NCBI RefSeq assembly: GCF_016894245.1 | Contig: NZ_CP069792.1 | Coordinates: forward strand, 310,001-374,000 | DNA length: 64,000 bases | From: Corynebacterium kroppenstedtii | GTDB lineage: Bacteria; Actinomycetota; Actinomycetes; Mycobacteriales; Mycobacteriaceae | Direction: 5' to 3' | Part shown: piece after piece, positions 57,190 to 64,000 of the stretch | Numbering within the stretch: the stretch's first letter is position 1 | How the letters are laid out: each line of letters opens with the position of its first letter | Notes under the pieces: model-generated | Database searches by the model: none | What the model was told of the DNA's origin: nothing | What the model saw: only the letters and a program-made list of their open reading frames with translations | Translations under genes and position numbers: made by a program

Positions 57190-57262
57190 AGCTGGAGATG
57201 GGACTTGAACCCACAACCTACGGTTTACAAGACCGTTGCGCTACCGATTGCGCCACTCCAGC
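57190..57262 (-). tRNA. tRNA-Thr (anticodon TGT)
   Basis: On the minus strand a full cloverleaf: acceptor GCTGGAG/CTCCAGC, D arm GCGC-AATCGGTA-GCGC, anticodon stem ACGGT/ACCGT with loop CTTGTAA (anticodon TGT), variable AGGTT, T arm GTGGG-TTCAAGT-CCCAT, discriminator T at 57190. CCA is not encoded. The divergent thrE leader begins beyond it. Confidence 0.95.
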
Positions 57263-57488
57263 ACACTGGGCACTGACCCCCGCCAAACAAAAAGCCCGGC
57301 CAGGTTCGGTTAACCAGCCCCGCCATAATACACATAACTACGTCTACAACGAAACAAACACGCCACCACCAGTACAAACATCCTTTAGCGCTACCCCACT
57401 CGCCCGCACAATAGTTTCTGTCGTAGCCTGTGACCACAAAACATTCCTCACCCCACCGATCCCGATCAGCGAAGGCAACGATCTCCCC

Positions 57489-59111
57489 ATGGATTTTGTC
57501 TCAGGATTCAGCCAGGCATTCCGCCGCGTCGCTGGCTCCCGCGCCCCCGGCACCACCGCCGGCGGATCCAATCCTGTCGCCACCATCGACGCCGTTAAAG
57601 CAGCCCCGGCACCGTCGCCTCTCAAACCCATCGACTTCACCAATGTCGATGAAATCAACGCGGTTCTCGACCTCGCCGCCCGGATTGGCGACGTCCTCCT
57701 GGCCAGCGGAATGAGCAACGGGGACGTCAAAGCCCACATGCACGCAATCACCGAAACATACGGTATTCACGACGTCCACGTCGACATCACCCTTAACACC
57801 CTCATGCTGTACACCACCATGGGGCCCACCAAAGGTGCACTTTCAGCATTCCGCGTCGTCAGTAAACTCAGCATGGACTTCGCCCGATTAGAGGAAATCG
57901 ACGTCCTCGTCCGACGCATCCTCACCGGTGGATTCACGCGGGCAGAAGCCGCCGACGAACTCCACGAAATCGTCACGGCGCCGCCGACTTATAACTCGGC
58001 CTTCATCCTGATCATGTGGGGCTTTTTCACTGGATCAGTCGCGTTCATGATCGGTGGACACCTTTCCGAGGCCATCATCTCCTGCCTCTCTGCCATCGTC
58101 ATCATGTGGGGATCCGCAGTGCTGGCCGGACACGGCTTGCCCTTGTTCTTCCAAAACGTCTTTGGAGGGCTTGTCGCCCCCGTCCCCGCTGCCCTGGCCT
58201 ACCACGTAGGCCAACGCTACGGAATAGAGGTCAACCCGTCGGTCTGTATCGGTGCCGGCATCGTCGCCATGCTGGCCGGACTCACCCTCGTCCAAGCGCT
58301 CCAGGATGGCATCACCGGCGCACCCGTTACAGCCTCCGCACGATTCTTCGAAGCCGCGCTCTCCACCGGCGCCATTATCGCCGGCGTCGCCTTCGGGCTC
58401 AATATAGCCTCCCGGTTGGGCATTCCTCTTCCCGCATTCGAAGGCTCAGCGTCTACCAACGTCGTCCAAAACGTGGTCATTACCGTGTCTGGCGCTCTCG
58501 CCGGCGCGTTCTTCGCGGTAGCGTGCTTCGCCCGCCTCAGATCCACCGTCATCACGACAGTAACCACCCTCATCGGTGCCGCGTTCTACTACATGATCCT
58601 TATCCCCACAGGCTTCGGCACCATCGCAGCCTCCGGGATGGCGGCCACACTCATCGGACTTTTCGGTGGTCTACTCTCCCGCCGGTTCATGATCCCACCA
58701 CTGATCACCGCAGTGTCGGGCATTACCCCGCTCCTGCCCGGTTTTGCTCTCTACCGCGGGATGTACTCCCTGCTCAATGACCGTCCGTCCATCGGATTCT
58801 CCTCTATGGCCACTGCCTTCGCCATCGCCACCAGCCTGGCAGCGGGCGTCGTCCTCGGTGAATGGATCGCGCGCAGACTACGGCGACCTCGCATCGCCAC
58901 CGCCTACCGCGGAGTCCGCAATATCGTCCGGCGGCCGCTCGCGGTGAAGGCACGCACCAACGGGCCCCGGACTAATGGCCCACGCACGAACGAAGCGCGC
59001 ACCAACGGCCGTGGGAACCCGCGAACACCCAACACGGGGTCCATCCGGGCTCGCTGGCGCAACCGCTCCTACCGAAACACGAAAGCGCGCTCGCAGTGGC
59101 GTCGTCGATAA
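57489..59111 (+). CDS. thrE: Threonine/serine exporter ThrE
   Basis: Membrane exporter of 540 residues from the ATG at 57489 (MDFVSGFSQAFRR). The cytoplasmic N-terminal domain reads IDFTNVDEINAVLDLAARIGDVLLASGMS; ten helices follow, with GLVAPVPAALAYHVGQRYG and TGFGTIAASGMAATLIGLFG. A basic 60-residue tail contains three near-copies of RTNGP. The open frame runs back to 57126 but would cross the tRNA on the other strand. Synteny thrE-(lysine-rich)-otsA matches C. glutamicum. The 226-bp leader holds no other gene. Confidence 0.93.
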   Translation: MDFVSGFSQAFRRVAGSRAPGTTAGGSNPVATIDAVKAAPAPSPLKPIDFTNVDEINAVLDLAARIGDVLLASGMSNGDVKAHMHAITETYGIHDVHVDITLNTLMLYTTMGPTKGALSAFRVVSKLSMDFARLEEIDVLVRRILTGGFTRAEAADELHEIVTAPPTYNSAFILIMWGFFTGSVAFMIGGHLSEAIISCLSAIVIMWGSAVLAGHGLPLFFQNVFGGLVAPVPAALAYHVGQRYGIEVNPSVCIGAGIVAMLAGLTLVQALQDGITGAPVTASARFFEAALSTGAIIAGVAFGLNIASRLGIPLPAFEGSASTNVVQNVVITVSGALAGAFFAVACFARLRSTVITTVTTLIGAAFYYMILIPTGFGTIAASGMAATLIGLFGGLLSRRFMIPPLITAVSGITPLLPGFALYRGMYSLLNDRPSIGFSSMATAFAIATSLAAGVVLGEWIARRLRRPRIATAYRGVRNIVRRPLAVKARTNGPRTNGPRTNEARTNGRGNPRTPNTGSIRARWRNRSYRNTKARSQWRRR

Positions 59112-59156
59112 AACCCACAGTGGTGGCTACCACGAAACCCACCGTGTGAGCTACCA
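59111..59156. repeat. Imperfect tandem repeat after thrE
   Basis: Two 22-bp copies with 24-bp period: AAACCCACAGTGGTGGCTACCA-type at 59111-59132 and AAACCCACCGTGTGAGCTACCA-type at 59135-59156, four differences. It starts at the thrE stop and precedes the duplicated ribosome site of the next gene. Confidence 0.6.
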
Positions 59157-59177
59157 TTACTCTGTTCACCATCCATC

Positions 59178-59202
59178 CCAGGAGGATTTTCCAGGAGGAT
59201 TT
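59178..59202 (+). promoter_or_regulatory. Duplicated Shine-Dalgarno sequence
   Basis: CCAGGAGGATTTT is directly followed by CCAGGAGGATTT and then the GTG start of the lysine-rich gene. The second AGGAGG is 4 bases from the GTG, the first 17 bases. A tandem duplication of a perfect ribosome site is unusual and may affect loading. Confidence 0.6.
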
Positions 59203-59670
59203 GTGCCCCCCAAGGTCACTGATAAACGGGCAACCAACGCAGAATCACTGCACGCCGTCGAAGAAGAAACAGCTATCGCGGCCCAACGCATCGTCGCTAC
59301 ATACGCAGAGGACTTCTTTGACTACACCACGCTGACCAGCATGCTGGGCGTCGAACCCAAAGGGCTGATCTATCGGCGCGTCGCCAAAGAACTCGGCGAA
59401 CCCGAAATCCCCGGCAAGAAACCGGAGAAGAAAGCAGCCAAGAAGTCCAGCAAGAAATCGGCCGGTAAGAAGTCCACCGGCAAGGGCACGAAGAAGACCA
59501 GCAAGAAGTCGACTAAGTCTTCGGCAAAGAAGAGCACGAAGAAGTCGACCAAGAAGAGCACCAAGAAAACTACGAAAAAGTCAACCGGATCCGCTGCGAA
59601 GAAAAGCACGCGGAAATCCACCGCAAAAAAGTCGACGGCTAAGAAATCGACGGCTAAGAAATCCTCATAA
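59203..59670 (+). CDS. Lysine-rich histone-H1-like protein
   Basis: 155 residues from a GTG directly after the doubled AGGAGG. The first 70 residues are an ordinary acidic/helical domain (AVEEETAIAAQRIVATYAEDFFDYTTLTSMLG); the rest is an extremely basic tail with many KKST/KKS units, like histone H1 and mycobacterial HupB tails. Nucleoid binding is inferred from composition. C. glutamicum has a gene in the same place between thrE and otsA. The repeat tract may vary in length between strains. Confidence 0.8.
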   Translation: MPPKVTDKRATNAESLHAVEEETAIAAQRIVATYAEDFFDYTTLTSMLGVEPKGLIYRRVAKELGEPEIPGKKPEKKAAKKSSKKSAGKKSTGKGTKKTSKKSTKSSAKKSTKKSTKKSTKKTTKKSTGSAAKKSTRKSTAKKSTAKKSTAKKSS

Positions 59671-59897
59671 TCAGCCTTACAACCTGTGTAGGACTAGTTA
59701 TCAGAGGTTATCAGTAGGGCCGAGCTCAACAGCGCGACAACCAGCGACCACCTGCCACGCCACACGCGCGGAGGGGGTCGCTTTTTGCACGCTTCACCCC
59801 GGCTTACGGCCGCAGTCGCTGCATCACGTCCCCGGGCACTACCCTGGTAAACAGAAACATCCTGAGCACTCACCAACCCGAACGAGGTACTAAGACC

Positions 59898-61424
59898 ATG
59901 TCCTCAAACGACAATGCCACACCCACCAACTCCTCCACAGATCACGAAGGCAGCGATTCCGTCAGAGACACCTATTCGTTCATCGTCGTTGCTAACCGTT
60001 TGCCCGTCGATATAGAGATTGATCCGGACGGCACCAAACACTTCGAGCCAAGCCCAGGTGGCCTGGTTACTGCGCTCAAACCAGTCCTCAAAGAACACGA
60101 GGGCGCTTGGATCGGCTGGCCCGGAGCAACATCCGAAGGGCCCACAGCAACCCCCGTTGCTGACCCGTTCACCACCGACGAGGGCATCACACTCATCCCC
60201 ATGGGATTGACCAAAAGGGATTACAGCGAATACTACGAAGGATTCTCCAACGCCACACTGTGGCCCCTGTATCACGACTTAATCGTGACACCGATTTTTA
60301 ACCGCGACTGGTGGGTAACCTACCGCGACGTCAATACTCGTTTCGCTATGGAAGTAGCCCGACGCGCGGCAGAAGGCGCAACAGTATGGGTGCAGGACTA
60401 CCAGCTGCAACTTCTGCCCGGCATTCTGCGACAAATGCGTCCTGACCTAAAAATTGGCTTCTTCCTGCACATTCCGTTCCCGCCGGCGGAATTATTCCGG
60501 CAACTCCCCTGGCGTGAAGAACTGGTCCGCGGCCTCCTGGGCGCAGACGTTATCGGGTTTCACTCCATCCACAACGCAACGAACTTCCTTGAACTTTCCC
60601 GCGACGTCGGTGGGTTCGCAACCCCCAGCACGGGGCAACCGGAGAGCCTTCCGGTCCGTGGCAAAGCCAGCATGAGGAAAATCACGGCCACCATTACCGC
60701 ATCAGACGGGCGTCCGGTCGGCGTCGGTGTATTCCCCATTTCCATCGACACCAAGTCAGTCACCACCGCTGCCAAAGATGCCGATGCGAAGAAGGTTCGC
60801 TCCGAACTGGGCAACCCAGAAACGCTAATCCTCGGCGTCGATAGATTGGATTACACCAAGGGGATCCTCCAGCGCCTCGAAGCATACGAGGAGCTCCTGG
60901 AAACCGGTGCGCTGGACCCCGAGACCACCACGTTCGTGCAAGTGGCTACGCCATCGCGCGAGCGCATTGAGCACTACAAGGTGGCGCGCCGGCAAGTAGA
61001 AGAAGCTGTCGGACGGATTAATGGCCACTTCAGCAGCATCGGGCACTCCGCAGTCACCTATATGCACCGGTCAATTCCGTTCCCAGACCTTGTCTCCTAC
61101 TACAAGGCCGCCGACATAATGCTGGTCACGAGCCTTAAGGACGGGATGAACCTCGTCGCCAAGGAATATGTGGCCTGCCACCCGGACGGCACCGGATCCC
61201 TGGTCCTGAGCGAATTCACGGGTGCCGCGGCCGAACTTGATGGTGCCTTTTTGTGCAACCCGCATGACATTGATTCGATCAAACGCCAGGTTCACTCCGC
61301 AGCCGTGGCGAAAAAAGAAGATCTGCATGACCGGATGATGTCCATGTTCAATGAAGTGACCGAACACGACGTCCACGCTTGGGCATCGGCATTCCTCGAT
61401 TGTTTAGAGAGCGACAATGACTAA
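59898..61424 (+). CDS. otsA: Trehalose-6-phosphate synthase OtsA
   Basis: GT20 enzyme that joins UDP/GDP-glucose to glucose-6-phosphate, first step of OtsAB trehalose synthesis. 508 residues; motifs VANRLPVDIE, SPGGLVTALKPVL, IGWPGAT, VWVQDYQLQLLPGILR, HIPFPPAELFRQLPWR, LGVDRLDYTKGILQRL and SLKDGMNLVAKEYVAC. GAGGT lies nine bases before the ATG. Its stop overlaps the next ATG by 8 bases, first gene of otsA-ferredoxin-otsB. Confidence 0.97.
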   Translation: MSSNDNATPTNSSTDHEGSDSVRDTYSFIVVANRLPVDIEIDPDGTKHFEPSPGGLVTALKPVLKEHEGAWIGWPGATSEGPTATPVADPFTTDEGITLIPMGLTKRDYSEYYEGFSNATLWPLYHDLIVTPIFNRDWWVTYRDVNTRFAMEVARRAAEGATVWVQDYQLQLLPGILRQMRPDLKIGFFLHIPFPPAELFRQLPWREELVRGLLGADVIGFHSIHNATNFLELSRDVGGFATPSTGQPESLPVRGKASMRKITATITASDGRPVGVGVFPISIDTKSVTTAAKDADAKKVRSELGNPETLILGVDRLDYTKGILQRLEAYEELLETGALDPETTTFVQVATPSRERIEHYKVARRQVEEAVGRINGHFSSIGHSAVTYMHRSIPFPDLVSYYKAADIMLVTSLKDGMNLVAKEYVACHPDGTGSLVLSEFTGAAAELDGAFLCNPHDIDSIKRQVHSAAVAKKEDLHDRMMSMFNEVTEHDVHAWASAFLDCLESDND

Positions 61425-61767
61425 CCCCACCTCCGCTGGCGACGAATCCGCTAACACTAACCCTTCCGACGCAGAGGCCTCCACCGCGCACGTCTTTATG
61501 GAGGACACGGAAGAAGATATTGAATGGCCTGCAGGGAAACGGCTTCTTTACGCCATGTTGGACGCGGGCTTAGACGCACCCTACGGGTGCACCGAGGGTG
61601 AATGTGGCGCCTGCCAATGCGTCGTCGAACCTCATGACAACGCCACTACGCATATGGTGCACAACAATGTGTTGGATGAGTACGACATTGCCGACGACAT
61701 GACTCTCGCCTGCCAAACACTATCCGACACTCCTGGCGGGAAATTCGACGTCAGCTACGACTTTTAG
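61417..61767 (+). CDS. 2Fe-2S ferredoxin-like protein between otsA and otsB
   Basis: 116 residues of plant-type ferredoxin fold. The cluster ligands are Cys58, Cys63 and Cys66 (PYGCTEGECGACQC) and Cys99 (LACQTL); Cys68 is extra. The N-terminus is acidic. It starts within otsA (ATGACTAA overlap) and its stop is beside the otsB ribosome site, so it is made with the trehalose enzymes. Electron partner unknown; no oxygenase or reductase lies nearby. Confidence 0.85.
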   Translation: MTNPTSAGDESANTNPSDAEASTAHVFMEDTEEDIEWPAGKRLLYAMLDAGLDAPYGCTEGECGACQCVVEPHDNATTHMVHNNVLDEYDIADDMTLACQTLSDTPGGKFDVSYDF

Positions 61768-61775
61768 GAGAATGA

Positions 61776-62633
61776 GTGTTTACCCCGTCCGATGACATTA
61801 CCCGGGCCTTTCGCACCGCTGCCCACTGTCCCACACTGATGCTAGCCAGCGACTTCGACGGATGTTTAGCGCCGCTCAACAAAGACGCCATGGCCGTCAC
61901 CGCGAATCCCACCGCGATGAATGCCATCATCGACCTCGCCCACATGCCGCACACCCTCGGGGCACTCGTATCCGGGCGGGATATCTCAAAACTTGAACGC
62001 CTCGCCCGCCGGACCGGACCACAGGGACAGAACATTGCCGACGACGGTCCCGACGATGTTCGCGACATCTCCGGAATCATTCTGGCGGGATCCCACGGGG
62101 CCGAAGCGAATGACGGCAGTGGCGTCGAACCCAACGAGCAGCAAAAGAAACTCCTTGAACGCATGATCCGTGAGGCTCATGCCGTGGCCGATAGTGCCCC
62201 CCACTCAGGCATGTTTGTGGAGGAAAAGCCGCTGGGTGTCGGCCTGCATGGTGTGGCGATGAATAACGACGAGCTGGAGCGCCAGCTGCAGCAGAAGTTC
62301 GCTGACGTTCTTGATTCGCTGCTGGATGGAACGACGGGTTCCTACATGTACGGCAAGCACATTCTAGAAGCCCAGATCATGGAGGTCGATAAGGGTAAGT
62401 GGCTGGAAAGCGCCCGCGACCGTTACAACCTGGATGCCATCGTCTACGCCGGCGATGATACGACCGATGAAAACGCTTTCCGCGTTCTTCATGGCGATGA
62501 TGTGTCCATTAAGGTCGGTGATTCTCACACCGCGGCCGTTTTACGTGTTCCGGATACCGACGCCATTGCCGACGTGTACCAACGCTTAGCCACCATGCGC
62601 CGCGAGTACCTCACTGACGAGGGATTACTCTGA
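61776..62633 (+). CDS. otsB: Trehalose-6-phosphate phosphatase OtsB
   Basis: HAD-superfamily phosphatase, 285 residues from a GTG with TAGGAG five bases upstream. Motif I is DFDGCLAPL (Asp26 nucleophile, Asp28); LVSGRDISKLE and late VYAGDDTTDENAF complete the site. The product is trehalose, a major osmolyte and, in mycolate-bearing relatives, a lipid carrier. Last gene of the otsA operon. Confidence 0.95.
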   Translation: MFTPSDDITRAFRTAAHCPTLMLASDFDGCLAPLNKDAMAVTANPTAMNAIIDLAHMPHTLGALVSGRDISKLERLARRTGPQGQNIADDGPDDVRDISGIILAGSHGAEANDGSGVEPNEQQKKLLERMIREAHAVADSAPHSGMFVEEKPLGVGLHGVAMNNDELERQLQQKFADVLDSLLDGTTGSYMYGKHILEAQIMEVDKGKWLESARDRYNLDAIVYAGDDTTDENAFRVLHGDDVSIKVGDSHTAAVLRVPDTDAIADVYQRLATMRREYLTDEGLL

Positions 62634-62682
62634 CGTCAGCGTGGGTGTCACTGCGACGTTGAAGCGCACAATCCACGCAGCG

Positions 62683-63876
62683 TCACCGCGGCGGGCCCAC
62701 CGTGCGCCCCGAGACCAACGTCGTATCCAGCAGCGTATGTGAACCGTGAGTTGCTGGTGCCTGACCGGGGGCACCGCCAGCGTCTATAGATGTCGTCGTG
62801 CTCCTAGAAGAAGACGCGCCGGCGGTTGCCTTCCCCCGTGTGGCGTCGGAAATAAGGTCTTGAAGAACATGGCCGGCTGTGCGCCCTTTATCCTTGTTCG
62901 GCTGCGCAACCGTGGTGATGTGCTGCTGCACGGCGAGGTCGATACCATCGAACCCCGTAACGGACAGATCTCCCGGCACGGTCCACCCGCGATCAGCAGC
63001 GCACTGCATCACAGCCAAAGCTAAGGAATCCGTCGTGCAAGCCACGGCGGTCAATTCGGGGTGCGCATCCAATAACGCGCGGGCTGCTTCGCGGGTGCCG
63101 TTGGCATCGTTGATATAGCATTCCACAATCGGAATGTCTTCTGCACAATCTGGGTGAGCACCGCGGATCACATCCACAATGCCCTCGACGCGGTGTTTCT
63201 GTACATGCATGTGGGCATAACGCAAACGCTGCGCCGATACCTCACCCGTATTAGTCTCACGGTCAAGGCGAATGCACAACACACCAATTTTCCGGTGGCC
63301 GGCGTCGATAAGCTGCCGGACCCCGGGCTGAATAGCAGCGTGGTCATCAATGCCGACGAAGGCGTAATCCTTGAGCTTTGGTGTGGAATACGGCTGATCG
63401 CACACAACCGTCGGGAGGCCGCGCGACGCCACAACCTCCAAAGTGGGATCATCCGAGGCAACCGAGTACACCACAAATCCATCGACAGCGGCTTGCGCTA
63501 CGCGGTTAATTCCCGAGGCCGCGCGCCCTGGAGCAGCAGGAATAAGCACCAAGGACGAATCCAGCGCCTGGCAGGACTCCGCCAAACCCGCCAAGAAATC
63601 GACCGACGAGCGGTCCTCGAATGCGTAGGTCAATTCGTCAGTAAAAAGCACGCCGATCGCGTCTGCCCGGCGCGTTCGCAGGGAGCGGGCGGCAGGATCC
63701 GGGCCGGAATACCCCAGCTTGTCGGCGGTGGCGAGAATGCGTGCGCGGGTCTCTGGTGATAAATGGTCGGGTTTGTTGTACGCGTTGGACACCGTTGTAC
63801 GCGATACCCCCACGGCTTCCGCGAGTGACGCCAGCGTAGCCTTATGACTATTTTTCGGGGATCGTCGCGGACTCAT
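62683..63876 (-). CDS. ipsA: LacI-family regulator, IpsA-like
   Basis: 397 residues from the ATG at 63876 (a TTG at 63885 is the longer start). N-terminal helix-turn-helix ATLASLAEAVGVSRTTVSNAYNKPDHLSPETRARI, then the periplasmic-binding-like effector domain with FDGIDLAVQQHITTVAQPNKDKGRTAG. The same position next to otsB in C. glutamicum is IpsA, which responds to myo-inositol and controls inositol-phosphate synthase. Identity rests on synteny and length. Convergent with otsB, 49 bp apart. A Ser/Thr-rich tail follows the core. Confidence 0.85.
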   Translation of the reverse strand: MSPRRSPKNSHKATLASLAEAVGVSRTTVSNAYNKPDHLSPETRARILATADKLGYSGPDPAARSLRTRRADAIGVLFTDELTYAFEDRSSVDFLAGLAESCQALDSSLVLIPAAPGRAASGINRVAQAAVDGFVVYSVASDDPTLEVVASRGLPTVVCDQPYSTPKLKDYAFVGIDDHAAIQPGVRQLIDAGHRKIGVLCIRLDRETNTGEVSAQRLRYAHMHVQKHRVEGIVDVIRGAHPDCAEDIPIVECYINDANGTREAARALLDAHPELTAVACTTDSLALAVMQCAADRGWTVPGDLSVTGFDGIDLAVQQHITTVAQPNKDKGRTAGHVLQDLISDATRGKATAGASSSRSTTTSIDAGGAPGQAPATHGSHTLLDTTLVSGRTVGPPR

Positions 63877-64000
63877 GTGTAGCAATCTTAGCCCCTCGGC
63901 AACGCCAGAAAACGACTTTTACGCATTCCGGGGTGAGGGATGCTCGCCCGGCCTGGGGCGTCTTCTTCTTGATTCCGGATGTGTTCTAATTTCTGGGCCG
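63877..64000. other. Upstream region of ipsA, window end
   Basis: No gene is seen in the last 124 bp. It should hold the ipsA promoter, but I recognise no clear -35/-10 pair or operator. Confidence 0.5.

Noticed and set aside
57126..57488. N-terminal extension of thrE by about 120 residues
   Set aside because: It is translated across the antisense of tRNA-Thr and gives the well-known spurious GLEPTTYGLQ-type peptide; family length fits the ATG at 57489.
59370..59670. Repeats in the lysine-rich gene as a mobile or CRISPR-type array
   Set aside because: They are KKST codon repeats in frame of one gene.

Overview
The window is chromosomal DNA from a Corynebacterium-like actinobacterium. The evidence is a mycothiol synthase gene, corynebacterial/mycobacterial regulators (GlnR-, PhoP/PhoR- and IpsA-like), an LmeA-like protein, and gene order I recall from Corynebacterium glutamicum (purine genes, gpx, dctA; thrE, otsA, ferredoxin, otsB, ipsA) and Mycobacterium tuberculosis (lmeA, glnR, mshD; pabC, ygfZ, DUF3073, purM, purF). 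The species cannot be fixed; a lipophilic Corynebacterium of moderate GC is only a guess. No insertion sequence, prophage or CRISPR array was seen.

Layout. 1-5.2 kb: phosphate uptake (pstS-pstC-pstA, pstA cut by the window edge), mshD and glnR, with a PHO-box-like repeat upstream of pstS. 5.3-17 kb: lmeA-like, a FABP/nitrobindin-fold protein, a secreted lipase, an Hsp31-like protein, YceI, a large FAD/Fe-S 2-hydroxyacid dehydrogenase, a secreted N-formylglutamate-amidohydrolase-like protein, pabC-like, ygfZ and a DUF3073 gene. 17-43 kb: purine biosynthesis genes (purM, purF, purL, purQ, purS, purC, purB, purD, all on the minus strand) interleaved with a double-hotdog thioesterase, a cell-envelope glycosyltransferase cluster (GT2, GtrA, GT39), gpx, dctA, a cupin/CMD operon with its divergent TetR regulator, oligopeptidase B, an esterase and an aminotransferase. 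43-51.5 kb: HIT protein, lipase-like hydrolase, the PhoP/PhoR two-component system, an AbrB-type permease, a fructosamine-kinase-like protein and a drug-type ABC exporter. 51.6-57.3 kb: an accessory-looking stretch with a secreted trypsin-like protease, Tat-exported phospholipase C, hemolysin III, a broken Abi_2 (AbiF-type) gene with a structured RNA candidate upstream, and tRNA-Thr. 57.4-64 kb: thrE, a lysine-rich histone-like protein, otsA, ferredoxin, otsB and ipsA.

The two most notable signals: (1) The GT2 and GtrA genes, commonly one fused protein in actinobacteria, are here joined by a -1 frameshift. At the junction lies the heptamer T TTT TTA in the exact phase for -1 slippage, then a 9-nt spacer and a perfect 8-bp hairpin, and the GtrA reading frame has no ATG/GTG/TTG start before its first membrane helix. 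This is either programmed -1 frameshifting, a phase-variable homopolymer, or a mutation/sequencing error. (2) An Abi_2 gene is interrupted by one in-frame TAG that separates its N-terminal half from the HEPN RNase motif; upstream is a 446-bp gene-free stretch ending at tRNA-Thr that holds a long UUCG-capped hairpin resembling an abiF-type antitoxin RNA.

Start codons were often moved inward from the longest open frame, on ribosome-binding sites or family length; such cases are stated in the entries.
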